Positions 44,115 through 53,023 are shown, counted from the first letter of the stretch. The stretch: 64,000 nucleotides of DNA from Nostoc sp. 'Peltigera membranacea cyanobiont' 210A (GCF_002246015.1 NZ_NOLJ01000006.1:50132-114131), one strand, 5' to 3'. Notes: a model not told the origin generated them from the sequence alone. Program-made: numbers and translations.

Positions 44115-44528
44115 CTATGCGACAAGCTTTCCCATACTGATGCGTTCTTCAATGAGATAGCCAAGTTTTCTATAAAACTCAACTACTTCTGCGTTGGAGA
44201 CACGAACTTGGAGATTAATTTTGAGGCATCCCATCGCTATCAATACCTTCTCTGCGTGCTGCACTAGCTTGCTACCAATACCCTGTCGTTGATACTGAGG
44301 ACTGACCGCAACTGTGTATAGCCAACCGCGATGCCCGTCATATCCTGCCATGATAGTGCCTACAATTACAGAGTTAATCTCAGTAACGAAAAACAACTCA
44401 GGCTGTACAGCAAGCTTCTGACTGATTACCAATTTTGGGCTACTGTGCGACGGATTATTAGGAAAGACCTCATCCCACAAAGCACTGACTAATTCAGCAT
44501 CAGATTCTTGGTATGGTCTTATATTCAT
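44115..44528 (-). CDS. GNAT-family N-acetyltransferase
   Basis: A 137-residue protein. The acetyl-CoA-binding motif A is in LYTVAVSPQYQRQGIGSKLV (Q/RxxGxG/A), with motif B LQVRVSNAEVVEFYRKLGYL. It resembles the YpeA-type group. It would transfer an acetyl group to an amine on an unknown substrate. Single gene, complete. Confidence 0.85.
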   Translation of the reverse strand: MNIRPYQESDAELVSALWDEVFPNNPSHSSPKLVISQKLAVQPELFFVTEINSVIVGTIMAGYDGHRGWLYTVAVSPQYQRQGIGSKLVQHAEKVLIAMGCLKINLQVRVSNAEVVEFYRKLGYLIEERISMGKLVA

Positions 44529-44677
44529 CTACATCTCTAAATCAAAGGACTTGCCTTTGCACATTGTTTGTGAAATACTACTCTTAAACTACGGTAAATT
44601 GATGTATTTTAAGTAGTATTGCACAAAAATTACGATAAAACATCGTGTCCTGAAAGCAATTACAGGCTAATCCCAAG

Positions 44678-45454
44678 ATGACAAACACAGAAATTCGCAC
44701 TGCTCAAGTTAAAGTCCCTAACGGAGATTTGCAAATTGATGCTTACTTAGCTGAACCAGCACAAAAAGGAACCTTCCCAGCCGTGATTGTGATTCAGGAA
44801 ATTTTTGGGGTTAATATTCACATTCGGGAAGTTGCTGAGAAATTTGCCAAAGAGGGGTATGTGGCGATGTCTTCGACGGGCTACGCCTACGCACCGACTT
44901 TATTTCAACGCACTGCTCCCGGTTTTGAGGGTGGATACACTCCTGAAGATGTGCAGCAAGGGAGAGGGTATAAGGAGCAGACAACAGCAGAGGAAATATT
45001 GAGTGATATTAAAGCTGCGATCGCTTATTTAAGAACTCTACCAAATGTACAAGGAGATGCGATCGGCTCTATTGGTTTCTGCTTTGGTGGTCACGTCGTT
45101 TACTTAGCTGCCACCTTACCAGATATTAAAGTTACAGCTTCCTTCTATGGCGGCGGTATTCCCAACTCAACTCCCGGCGGTGGAGAACCAACCATCACCC
45201 GCACTCCAGAGATTAAAGGCCCCATTTATGCCTTCTTTGGTCTTGATGACCAGGGAATCCCCTTAGAACATACAGAACAGATTGAGGCTGAATTGAAGAA
45301 AAATCAGATTACTCATGCTATCTTCCGTTATCCCGGTGCGGGACATGGCTTTTTCTGCAATCATCGCGCCAGCTACAATGCCGAAGCTGCCGCCGATGCT
45401 TGGAAAAATGTTCAAGAACTGTTCCAAAAGAACCTTCAGCTTCAAAAAGTCTAA
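44678..45454 (+). CDS. Dienelactone hydrolase-family protein with a repeat-derived insert
   Basis: A 258-residue alpha/beta-hydrolase. Nucleophile Cys in IGFCFGGHVVY, acid in FFGLDDQGIP, His in YPGAGHGFFC. The family acts on dienelactones or other esters; substrate unknown. After FAKEGYVA, relatives normally go straight to (I)AP-x-LFQRTAPGFE, but here MSSTGYAYAP intervenes. These residues are encoded by the 29-bp dispersed repeat (44864-44892), inserted in-frame in the loop before LFQRT. The other motifs are intact, so the enzyme may still work. Confidence 0.88.
   Translation: MTNTEIRTAQVKVPNGDLQIDAYLAEPAQKGTFPAVIVIQEIFGVNIHIREVAEKFAKEGYVAMSSTGYAYAPTLFQRTAPGFEGGYTPEDVQQGRGYKEQTTAEEILSDIKAAIAYLRTLPNVQGDAIGSIGFCFGGHVVYLAATLPDIKVTASFYGGGIPNSTPGGGEPTITRTPEIKGPIYAFFGLDDQGIPLEHTEQIEAELKKNQITHAIFRYPGAGHGFFCNHRASYNAEAAADAWKNVQELFQKNLQLQKV
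44864..44892. repeat. 29-bp repeat within the dienelactone hydrolase gene
   Basis: GCGATGTCTTCGACGGGC then TACGCCTACGC, inverse of the copy at 39020 with one mismatch. Confidence 0.75.
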
Positions 45455-45482
45455 ATCTTGAGGTTACGAGCAATACAACATT

Positions 45483-45506
45483 AGAGGCGCACATCTGTGC
45501 GCCTCT
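45483..45506. terminator. Perfect 11-bp palindrome after the hydrolase gene
   Basis: AGAGGCGCACA-TC-TGTGCGCCTCT, 29 bases after the stop. A stable hairpin that may end transcription, but it is also a member of a common cyanobacterial palindrome family and lacks a U-tract. Confidence 0.4.
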
Positions 45507-45575
45507 ACGACTGAACATAGGCAAATATTAGCCAAATAAGTCCAAAAGCAAATTAAAAAACAAAGTATCACGTCC

Positions 45576-46622
45576 ATGATTCCTGCCTTCAAACAGCCAC
45601 GAGTTAAGATTTTCCAACGTTTTTCACTATTCCTTTTACCTGGATTATTAACAATCTCAACAACTTTAATCAGTTGCTCAGTCCAAACCGCAAACTCAGA
45701 AAATCAAACTACTGAGTTGAAAACCAAAGTTGTCCGAATGGGATATCAAAGTTCTGGGGATATTTTCAGACTTAAAGGATTGATCGAAAAACGTCTACAG
45801 CCTTTAGGTATTTCCGTGGAATGGGCACAATTTGCCGCTGGGCCACAACTGATGGAAGCGATGAATGTCGGTAGGGTTGATATTGGCTCTGTAGGCGAGA
45901 CTCCCCCGATATTTGCCCAAGCGGCTGGCACATCTTTAGTTTATGTTGCTAGTAATAAACCCAGTACTGGTAAAGGAAGCGGGATTATCGTTCAAAATAA
46001 TTCACCGATTCGGACTTTAGCCGATCTCAAAGGTAAAAAAGTAGTTTTTCAAAAGGGTTCTGCTTCCCATTACTTATTAATAAAAGCTTTGGAAGAGGCT
46101 GGTTTGAAATATAATGATATTCAAGCTATTAGCCTCCCTCCTTCAGAAGCTCGTGATGCTTTTATTCAAGGCAAAATAGATGCTTGGGTAACTTGGGACC
46201 CTTATTTAGCTGTGGCCCAAAAAAAAGCAAATGCTCGTGTTTTGCGAGATGCTAGTGGCATTTCTACTCAGGGCGGATATTACATGGCGGCGCGAAAATT
46301 TGCCACAGAAAATCCGAAATTAGTACGATTAGTTCTTGAGGAGATAGATAACACAGGTCAATGGGCTGAGAAAAACCGAGCAGAAGTTGTAAAACTGACT
46401 ATTCCTCACCTCAAAATTGATGAAGATATTTTAACAACAATGGTTGGAAGGCGAACTTACGGGTTAAGACCAATTACACCCGAAATCATGGAAAAACAAC
46501 AGAAGATTGCAGATTTGTTTGCCAAAGAAAAAGTGATTCCTAAATCCATCAATATTAAGGAAGCGATGCTGACTAGCGAACAATATGCAGCCATCACACC
46601 GGAAACCATTAGCCAGAAATAG
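45576..46622 (+). CDS. ssuA: Aliphatic sulfonate ABC transporter substrate-binding lipoprotein
   Basis: A 348-residue SsuA-type protein. Lipobox near LTISTTLISC (Cys ~34), then VVRMGYQSSGDIFRLKGLIE, MEAMNVGRVDIGSVGETPPI, RTLADLKGKKVVFQKGSASH and DAWVTWDPYLAVAQ, the usual sulfonate/taurine-binding pattern. It captures alkanesulfonates in the periplasm for import. The SsuD gene follows 17 bases downstream. The permease and ATPase (SsuC, SsuB) are not in the window. Confidence 0.9.
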   Translation: MIPAFKQPRVKIFQRFSLFLLPGLLTISTTLISCSVQTANSENQTTELKTKVVRMGYQSSGDIFRLKGLIEKRLQPLGISVEWAQFAAGPQLMEAMNVGRVDIGSVGETPPIFAQAAGTSLVYVASNKPSTGKGSGIIVQNNSPIRTLADLKGKKVVFQKGSASHYLLIKALEEAGLKYNDIQAISLPPSEARDAFIQGKIDAWVTWDPYLAVAQKKANARVLRDASGISTQGGYYMAARKFATENPKLVRLVLEEIDNTGQWAEKNRAEVVKLTIPHLKIDEDILTTMVGRRTYGLRPITPEIMEKQQKIADLFAKEKVIPKSINIKEAMLTSEQYAAITPETISQK

Positions 46623-46639
46623 CGCCAGGAGATAAGAAA

Positions 46640-47776
46640 ATGGAAGTTTTTTGGTATTTGCCGACACAGGGAGATGAGCGTTATTTAGGTACTACAATCG
46701 GCAGGCGACCAGCCACTTATCCCTATATGCAGCAAATCGCCCAAGCTGTTGATAAATTGGGCTATGGCGGGATGTTGATTGGTACTGGACAAAAACAAGA
46801 TACTTGGATTGTAGCTACTTCATTAATTTCAGTTACGGAACGCTTGCGGTTTCTTGTAGCCTTTCGTCCGGCAATTATGTCGCCTTCTTTGGCGGTTAGA
46901 ATGGCTGCGACTTTTGACCAGATTTCTAATGGTCGAATTATTCTGAATGTTGTCACTGGTGGCGACACAAAAGAACTTGCAAAAGATGGGATTTTCTTAG
47001 ATCATGACCAGCGTTATGAACTCACAGATGAGTTTTTGACAATTTGGCGATCGCTTATGCAAGGTGAAGAAGTAACCTATAGTGGTCGCCATTTGCAAGT
47101 TCAAGGCGCAAAACTCCAATTTCCTCCCGTACAAAAGCCTTATCCCACCTTATATTTTGGCGGTTCTTCAGATGCGGCGCTCCAAGTTGCTGCCAAACAC
47201 ATTGATGTGTATTTAACTTGGGGTGAACCACCAGCTCAAGTTGCCCAAAAGATTGCAAAGGTACGTCGATTAGCAGCAGAACAAGGTAGAACAGTCCGCT
47301 TTGGGATTCGGATGCACGTCATAGTCCGCGAAACTACGCAAAAAGCTTGGGATGCAGCTAACGAACTGATTCAGTATGTCGATGATGAAACCATAGCAGC
47401 TGCACATCAGCGGTTTGCTCAATCGGAATCAGAAGGACAACGCCGCATGGCTCAACTGCATAATGGTAATCGCAAAAATTTAGAAATTAGCCCCAACTTA
47501 TGGGCAGGAGTTGGCTTAGTGCGTGGAGGTGCTGGGACTGCCTTAGTTGGAGATCCAGACACAGTTGCAGCGCGAATGCTGGAATATGCCGATTTAGGAA
47601 TTGATACCTTCGTTTTCTCAGGTTATCCCCATCTCGAAGAAGCTTATCGAGTCGCAGAATTACTGTTTCCCAGGTTGCCGTTACAAACTCCAGGCATCGC
47701 ATTACCGCAGCAGGTTGCAAGTACATTCAGTGAATTTGTTACCAAAACAGATTTACTCAAACCCCAACCTGTATAA
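46640..47776 (+). CDS. ssuD: FMNH2-dependent alkanesulfonate monooxygenase
   Basis: A 378-residue bacterial luciferase-like TIM-barrel. It begins MEVFWYLPTQGDERYLGTTI, then LIGTGQKQDTWIVATSLI, RILNVVTGGDTKELAKDGIF, YLTWGEPPAQVAQKI and RFGIRMHVIVRET, all typical of SsuD. It cleaves C1-C14 sulfonates to aldehyde and sulfite using FMNH2 from a reductase (SsuE), which is not in the window. Operonic with ssuA. Confidence 0.93.
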   Translation: MEVFWYLPTQGDERYLGTTIGRRPATYPYMQQIAQAVDKLGYGGMLIGTGQKQDTWIVATSLISVTERLRFLVAFRPAIMSPSLAVRMAATFDQISNGRIILNVVTGGDTKELAKDGIFLDHDQRYELTDEFLTIWRSLMQGEEVTYSGRHLQVQGAKLQFPPVQKPYPTLYFGGSSDAALQVAAKHIDVYLTWGEPPAQVAQKIAKVRRLAAEQGRTVRFGIRMHVIVRETTQKAWDAANELIQYVDDETIAAAHQRFAQSESEGQRRMAQLHNGNRKNLEISPNLWAGVGLVRGGAGTALVGDPDTVAARMLEYADLGIDTFVFSGYPHLEEAYRVAELLFPRLPLQTPGIALPQQVASTFSEFVTKTDLLKPQPV

Positions 47777-47923
47777 GCAATTCCAAATTCAAAAAACTAG
47801 CGTGATTTAACTCATAACACCTTAGTACAACATTGCATAAATTCGGCAAAACTCTGCGTTCCTCTGCGCTTACTTTGCGTGCCTTTGCGTTTAAAAACAC
47901 TTTCTTACCAAACAGAAAAAAGC

Positions 47924-49291
47924 ATGAGTACGAAAAAACCTCAACTTAGACTAGGTGCATTCTTGCCCAGCACTGGCCATCACGTAGCGTCATGGCGACA
48001 CCCCGAAGCGCAAGCTAATGCTGGTTTAAGCTTTCAACATTATAAAAGGCTGGCACAGACGGCAGAACGCGGCAAATTTGACATGATCTTCTTTGCAGAC
48101 GGCGTGGCTGTGCGCGACCGTAATCAAAGCGCCGACCTTTTGAGCAGAAATGGCAAACTCGTCCACTTTGAACCTCTCACCCTGTTGTCGGCTTTATCTG
48201 TGGTGACGGAAAACATTGGTTTGACGGCGACAGTATCGACCACGTACAACGAGCCATATCACCTCGCCCGCAAGTTTGCATCATTAGATTATCTTAGCGG
48301 TGGCCGTGCCGGTTGGAATCTTGTAACTTCTGCTACTGAAGCTGAAGCGCTGAACTTCAATCGGGAAAAGCACATGGAGCATACCCTACGTTATCAGCGT
48401 GCCAAAGAGTTTGTGGATGTCGTCACCAAGCTCTGGGATAGTTGGGAGGACGATGCCTTCTTACATGATAAGGAGTCGGGTATTTACTTCGATCCAAATA
48501 AACTGCACGTTCCCAACCACAAAGGCGAACATTTTTCAGTGCGTGGGCCGCTAAATGTGGCGCGTCCCATCCAGGGTTATCCGGTAATTATTCAAGCTGG
48601 GTCTTCCGAAGATGGTAAGGATCTGGCTGCACAAACGGCGGAGGTAATTTTTACTGCCCAGCAGACTCTTGCAGAAGCTCAGGCATTTTATACAGATGTG
48701 AAGGCGAGACTGGCTCAATACGGGCGCTCACCTGACCATCTTAAGATTATGCCAGGTGTATTCCCAGTTATCGGCAAAACCGAGCAAGAAGCTAAGGACA
48801 AATTTGATCAAATTCAGGAGTTGATCGATCCGGTGGTCGGCTTAAATTTGCTTGGCTCAATGATCGGTGGATTTGACCTATCCGGCTATCCATTGGACGG
48901 GCCGTTGCCGGAGCTAGCAGAGACTAACGGGGGTAAAAGCCGTCAGCAACTTCTGATTGACCTAGCTAAGAGAGAGAATTTAACGATTCGACAACTGTAT
49001 TTGTCGATAGCTGGAGCGCGTGGGCATCGTCAGATTTTAGGCACACCAGAACAAATTGCCGATCAGCTAGAAGATTGGTTTGTCAATGGCGGGGCAGATG
49101 GCTTTAATATTATGCCGCCCTGGTTGCCGGGAGGATTGGATGAGTTTGTAGACTTGGTAATTCCTGAATTGCAACGTCGCGGTCTGTTCCTTACAGAGTA
49201 TGAAGCACGAACCCTGCGGGAAAATCTTGGTTTACCTCGTCCAGTAAATCAGTTTAGCAAAGTTGCTACTCGTGAAGCGGCGATCGCCTAA
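47924..49291 (+). CDS. NtaA/SnaA/DszA-family FMN-dependent monooxygenase
   Basis: About 455 residues from ATG 47924 (MSTKKPQLRLGAFLPSTGHH); a GTG at 47879 lies in a spacer repeat and is unlikely. Motifs: GKFDMIFFADGVAVRD, FEPLTLLSALSVVTENIGLT, GRAGWNLVTSATEAEALNFN, VIIQAGSSEDGKDLAAQTAE, and the terminal GADGFNIMPPWLPGGLDEF. Relatives oxidise nitrilotriacetate, dibenzothiophene sulfone or dimethyl sulfone. Next to ssuA-ssuD it probably acts on an organosulfur compound, but the substrate is inferred. A 23-base hairpin follows the gene. Confidence 0.88.
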   Translation: MSTKKPQLRLGAFLPSTGHHVASWRHPEAQANAGLSFQHYKRLAQTAERGKFDMIFFADGVAVRDRNQSADLLSRNGKLVHFEPLTLLSALSVVTENIGLTATVSTTYNEPYHLARKFASLDYLSGGRAGWNLVTSATEAEALNFNREKHMEHTLRYQRAKEFVDVVTKLWDSWEDDAFLHDKESGIYFDPNKLHVPNHKGEHFSVRGPLNVARPIQGYPVIIQAGSSEDGKDLAAQTAEVIFTAQQTLAEAQAFYTDVKARLAQYGRSPDHLKIMPGVFPVIGKTEQEAKDKFDQIQELIDPVVGLNLLGSMIGGFDLSGYPLDGPLPELAETNGGKSRQQLLIDLAKRENLTIRQLYLSIAGARGHRQILGTPEQIADQLEDWFVNGGADGFNIMPPWLPGGLDEFVDLVIPELQRRGLFLTEYEARTLRENLGLPRPVNQFSKVATREAAIA

Positions 49292-49321
49292 CTCTTTCTA
49301 AAGCAAGTTTTGCAGCAAAAA

Positions 49322-49344
49322 GGCTCAAGCATTCCTGCCTGAGC
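49322..49344 (+). terminator. Hairpin after the monooxygenase gene
   Basis: GGCTCA (49322-49327) ... TGAGCC (49339-49344), with additional GC pairing inside. Ends the sulfur cluster about 155 bases before the riboswitch. No strong U-tract. Confidence 0.45.
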
Positions 49345-49500
49345 CATGACTAAATTCAATTTATAGATTAGCTTCAAGAACTATATCTTTACGATCGGTA
49401 GTGGATAAGCTCAGTTAAAATTTATCGCAATAGTAATGTAAGATAATTATCTGGATGATGTCTGGTTGAAATCTATAACCTAAACAAAATCTAAATTACT

Positions 49501-49590
49501 AAAGCTGGGAGTTGGGAAACTCCGGTGAAATTCCGGGACTGTGCCGCAGCTGTGATGGGATAACCCAAGTCAGAATGCCAACTCTCAGGA
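49501..49590 (+). promoter_or_regulatory. Cobalamin riboswitch aptamer
   Basis: Core signature GGGAAACTCCGGTGAAATTC, then GGGACTGTGCCGCAGCTGTG, then the B12 box AGTCAGAATGCC. The flanks GAGTTGG (49510-49516) and CCAACTC (49578-49584) pair. Adenosyl- or methylcobalamin binding would repress the cob genes below. Downstream, TCCCTG-CGTTGCA-CAGGGA (49618-49636) forms a hairpin whose last base is the first A of the AAGGAG ribosome site (49636-49641), consistent with translational control. Confidence 0.88.
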
Positions 49591-49649
49591 TGTCCTCAAG
49601 ACACACGCACCGTCTACTCCCTGCGTTGCACAGGGAAGGAGTTATAAGT

Positions 49650-51158
49650 TTGGTTTCTGGATTTGCCACTTGTCCTGGCTTGTTTTATGCTACTCCCGCC
49701 GCAGATGGTATATTATCTCGCGTTAGAATACCAGGTGGAATTATTAGTAGTCAGCAGTGCCGTGCGATCGCAGATATAGCAGAACAGCACGGTGGCGATT
49801 ATATAGATGTGACTAACCGAGCTAACCTCCAAGTTCGTGAAATCCGCACGGGGATAAATGCTGAGGTTCTGAAGTACCTACAAAATATGGGATTGGGTTC
49901 TGACAATACTGTTGTAGACCAAATCCGCAATATTATGACCAGTCCAACTGCTGGTATCGACCCGCTAGAGTTAATCGACACTCGCCCCTTTGTCCAAGGT
50001 TGGGATGATTATATTGCTGCACATCCGGCGCTTTCGGGACTGTCGGCCAAATTTAGCGTTTGCTTTGATGGTGGTGGAATAATTCAGGTGTGCGATCGCT
50101 TGAATGATATCGCTTTTGCAGCTGTCTTACTTAACGATAATGTTTACTTTCGCCTCTATCTGAGTGTTGGCGACAAAGGTCAACCCCCCAGCGATACGGG
50201 AGTTTTGTTATCACCAGAGGACTGTTTGCCCGTCTTAGCAGCTTTGGCGGATGTCTATCTAGCTTATAGTCATCCTACGAGTAAGCGGCGGCTACGTTTG
50301 AGAGAGTTATTGAATACTTTAGGTTGTGAAAATTATCTCCAAGAAGTTGAGCAGCGTCTACCTTTCCGTCTTTTATGCAGTGAAATCAGAAAAGACCTAC
50401 TCCCCCAGAAAGGCAAGGGGGAGAAATATCAGCATATTGGCATCCATCCCCAACGTCAGCAAGGCTTATTTTACATTGGTGTCGTCTTGCCTCTTGGCCG
50501 ATTGGAAAGTAGACAGATACGCGGTTTAGCAGATTTAGCAGCAAAATACGGTAGTGGAACTCTCAGGCTAACCCCTTGGCAAAATTTACTCCTTACAGAT
50601 ATTCCTCAGCAATGGGTTGCTGATGTCCAAAGTGAAATTGCTTTATTAGAATTAGATTCTTCTGCAACCAATATCAAGGGTGGATTAGTTGCCTGTTCTG
50701 GAAAAAAAGGTTGCGCCGCTTCTGCCACTGACACTAAAAGTCATGCGTTGGCATTGGCAGAGTATCTTAAAACTCGCGTTACTCTCGATTACCCAGTTAA
50801 TATCCACTTCACTGGCTGCGAAAAATCTTGTGCCCAGCATAGCAAAAGTGATATTACTCTCCTCGGCATCAGCATTGAGGCTGAAAATAGAACCGTGGAA
50901 GGCTATCACATTTATGTTGGTGACAGTAATCAGAAATTCGGACGTGAACTATATCAATATGTAACTTTTGCTGAACTACCTGCATTAATAGAGCGGATGC
51001 TATATGTATATAAAATTCAACGCTTAAATTCTAATGAGTCCTTTGGGGAATTTGCTAATCGATATGCACTAGAACAATTACAGCAATTATTTAATATTTT
51101 TCCTCAATCATTCGTGAATAACAAGATTCCTAAGTTTTTAGAGAAGTTGGCAATCTAA
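49650..51158 (+). CDS. cobG: CobG-type precorrin-3B synthase
   Basis: About 502 residues. I start at TTG 49650 (M-VSGFATCPGLFYATPAADG): AAGGAG sits 8 bases upstream and this matches where relatives begin; the longer frame runs back through the riboswitch and cannot be right. The protein has nitrite/sulfite-reductase-like ferredoxin halves and a 4Fe-4S/siroheme-type cysteine set, ACSGKKGCAASATDTKSHA and TGCEKSCAQH. CobG hydroxylates precorrin-3A to 3B in the aerobic cobalamin pathway. cobH and cobI follow closely. Riboswitch-controlled. Confidence 0.88.
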   Translation: MVSGFATCPGLFYATPAADGILSRVRIPGGIISSQQCRAIADIAEQHGGDYIDVTNRANLQVREIRTGINAEVLKYLQNMGLGSDNTVVDQIRNIMTSPTAGIDPLELIDTRPFVQGWDDYIAAHPALSGLSAKFSVCFDGGGIIQVCDRLNDIAFAAVLLNDNVYFRLYLSVGDKGQPPSDTGVLLSPEDCLPVLAALADVYLAYSHPTSKRRLRLRELLNTLGCENYLQEVEQRLPFRLLCSEIRKDLLPQKGKGEKYQHIGIHPQRQQGLFYIGVVLPLGRLESRQIRGLADLAAKYGSGTLRLTPWQNLLLTDIPQQWVADVQSEIALLELDSSATNIKGGLVACSGKKGCAASATDTKSHALALAEYLKTRVTLDYPVNIHFTGCEKSCAQHSKSDITLLGISIEAENRTVEGYHIYVGDSNQKFGRELYQYVTFAELPALIERMLYVYKIQRLNSNESFGEFANRYALEQLQQLFNIFPQSFVNNKIPKFLEKLAI

Positions 51159-51206
51159 GCCTTTCGATTTTTATACGTCAATCCCAAATTTAAAATCCCA
51201 AATTTA

Positions 51207-51833
51207 ATGCCCGACTATATCCGAGATGCCAACGAAATTTACCGTAATTCTTTTGCAATCATCCGGTCAGAAGCAAACCTAGATGTGCTGCCACCAGATG
51301 TAGCAAAAGTTGCTGTACGTCTCATTCATGCCTGTGGGATGACGGATATTGTCACTGACTTAGGATATTCACCAACAGCAGTGCAATCCGCAAGGGCAGC
51401 ACTGGCAGTAGGAGCGCCAATTCTGTGCGATTGCCGAATGGTTGCCGATGGCGTTACCAGACGGCGGTTGTCTGCAAACAATCAAGTTATCTGTACCCTT
51501 AACGAACCAGAAGTGCCAGAACTTGCCCAGCGTATGGGTACTACAAGGTCGGCGGCAGCTCTAGAATTATGGCGATCGCACCTGGAAGGATCGGTGATCG
51601 CAATTGGGAATGCACCCACAGCACTGTTTCGACTGTTAGAAATGCTCGATGAAGGAGCGCCCAAACCTGCGATTATCTTGGGCTTTCCAGTGGGGTTTGT
51701 TGGTGCAGCCGAATCAAAAGCCGCACTGGCAGCAGATAGCAGAAATGTACCATTTTTAACCTTACACGGTCGGCGCGGTGGAAGTGCGATCGCAGCCGCA
51801 GCAGTTAACGCCCTGGCAACGGAGGAAGAATGA
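51207..51833 (+). CDS. cobH: Precorrin-8X methylmutase
   Basis: A 208-residue CobH/CbiC protein that moves a methyl group from C-11 to C-12 to form hydrogenobyrinic acid (or cobyrinate). Motifs: VAVRLIHACGMTDIV with the catalytic His, GAPILCDCRMVADGVTRRRL, VIAIGNAPTALFRLLEML, PAIILGFPVGFVGAAESK, and FLTLHGRRGGSAIAAAAVNA. Length normal. It follows cobG by 48 bases and overlaps cobI by 4 bases, so the three are one transcript. Confidence 0.95.
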   Translation: MPDYIRDANEIYRNSFAIIRSEANLDVLPPDVAKVAVRLIHACGMTDIVTDLGYSPTAVQSARAALAVGAPILCDCRMVADGVTRRRLSANNQVICTLNEPEVPELAQRMGTTRSAAALELWRSHLEGSVIAIGNAPTALFRLLEMLDEGAPKPAIILGFPVGFVGAAESKAALAADSRNVPFLTLHGRRGGSAIAAAAVNALATEEE

Positions 51834-52540
51834 ATATGCAACCCAAAGGTCGTCTTTATGGAATTGGTGTCGGCCCAGGCGATCCCGAACTATTGACCCT
51901 CAAAGCGCTGCGGTTATTACGTGCGGCTCCTGTGGTAGCCTATCAATCAGCCACAGATAAAGAAAGTATCGCTAGAGCGATCGTGGCGCAGTATCTTCCT
52001 GGCAATCAAATCGAGGTGTTATTTCACCTCCCCCGCGCTTTGGAACCAGAAAAGGCCAAGTCTATTTATGACAACGAAATTCAACCAATCGCCGACCATT
52101 TAGCAGCCGGTCGAGATGTCGTGGTGCTATGCGAGGGCGATCCATTTTTCTATGGTTCATTTATGTACCTGTTCACGCGGTTATGCGACCAATACGAAAC
52201 AGAAGTTGTCCCCGGAGTTTCTTCACTGATGGCTTGTCCGGTAGCATTGGGTGTACCTTTCACCTACTACACCGATATCCTCACCGTCCTACCTGCGCCA
52301 TTGCCAGCAGAAGAACTGACTACACATCTGCTGATGACCGACGCAGCCGCAATTATGAAACTAGGTCGTCACTTTACCAAAGTACGAGATATCCTGCATA
52401 AATTAGGGCTAGCCTCACGAGCAAGATATATTGAGCGGGCATCAACATCACAGCAACGCATCATCCCCCTAGATGAAGTCGATCCAGCCGAAGTACCCTA
52501 TTTCTCAATGATTGTAATTCCAACTAAGAATCGACTATAG
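51830..52540 (+). CDS. cobI: Precorrin-2 C(20)-methyltransferase
   Basis: A 236-residue SAM-dependent tetrapyrrole methylase. Family signature LYGIGVGPGDPELLTLKALR, then VVVLCEGDPFFYGSFMYLF and EVVPGVSSLMACPVALGVPF. It methylates precorrin-2 at C-20. Its ATG overlaps the stop of cobH (ATGA), showing translational coupling. Last gene of the riboswitch-controlled set here; other cob genes must lie elsewhere. Confidence 0.95.
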   Translation: MNMQPKGRLYGIGVGPGDPELLTLKALRLLRAAPVVAYQSATDKESIARAIVAQYLPGNQIEVLFHLPRALEPEKAKSIYDNEIQPIADHLAAGRDVVVLCEGDPFFYGSFMYLFTRLCDQYETEVVPGVSSLMACPVALGVPFTYYTDILTVLPAPLPAEELTTHLLMTDAAAIMKLGRHFTKVRDILHKLGLASRARYIERASTSQQRIIPLDEVDPAEVPYFSMIVIPTKNRL

Positions 52541-52621
52541 ACTGAGCTTTTCTTTTCAGTAAAGGTATTGTTTAACCGATGATTTAGACTTTACCATAAA
52601 GAAATACTTCAAGAAAAGTTG

Positions 52622-52948
52622 ATGGCTTCTAATAGCACCTTCACTCCTGATACGATCGCTGCTGGCTTTCATGCCCTGTCTGACCCCCTACGGATTCAGG
52701 TATTAGAACTGCTGCGCTCTCAAGAACTATGCGTCTGTGACCTGTGTGACCACCTGGGAACCACTCAGTCTAAACTGTCTTTTCATCTCAAAACACTGAA
52801 AGAAGCGGGTTTAGTTCGCGCTCGTCAAGAAGGGCGCTGGATTTACTACAGCCTCAATCTGCCGCAGTTTGTTGCTTTAGAGCAGTATTTAGCAGAATTC
52901 CGCCGCTTTAGCCCCATATTACCTATTCGTCCCCCCTGCGAGAGTTAA
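52622..52948 (+). CDS. arsR: ArsR-family arsenic-responsive repressor
   Basis: About 108 residues from ATG 52622 (a TTG directly before it is not needed). Winged-helix ArsR/SmtB fold with the metalloid-binding motif ELCVCDLC in the recognition-helix region, as in classic ArsR, followed by LGTTQSKLSFHLKTLKEAGL and the wing VRARQEGRWIYYSLN. Arsenite or antimonite binding releases it from DNA. It precedes the ACR3 pump gene on the same strand and probably controls it through a site at 53008-53023. Confidence 0.92.
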   Translation: MASNSTFTPDTIAAGFHALSDPLRIQVLELLRSQELCVCDLCDHLGTTQSKLSFHLKTLKEAGLVRARQEGRWIYYSLNLPQFVALEQYLAEFRRFSPILPIRPPCES

Positions 52949-53007
52949 AAATCCATCAATTTTTTTTGTAATGTTTTATTTATTTATAGTTCTTTACGGA
53001 TTGACAA

Positions 53008-53023
53008 ATCAATTTTTTTTGAA
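53008..53023. promoter_or_regulatory. Candidate ArsR operator
   Basis: ATCAA-TTTTTT-TTGAA, one base from the ATCAA-N6-TTGAT palindrome I recall for Synechocystis ArsR. It lies 122 bases before the ACR3 start, in the arsR-ACR3 spacer. Confidence 0.5.
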
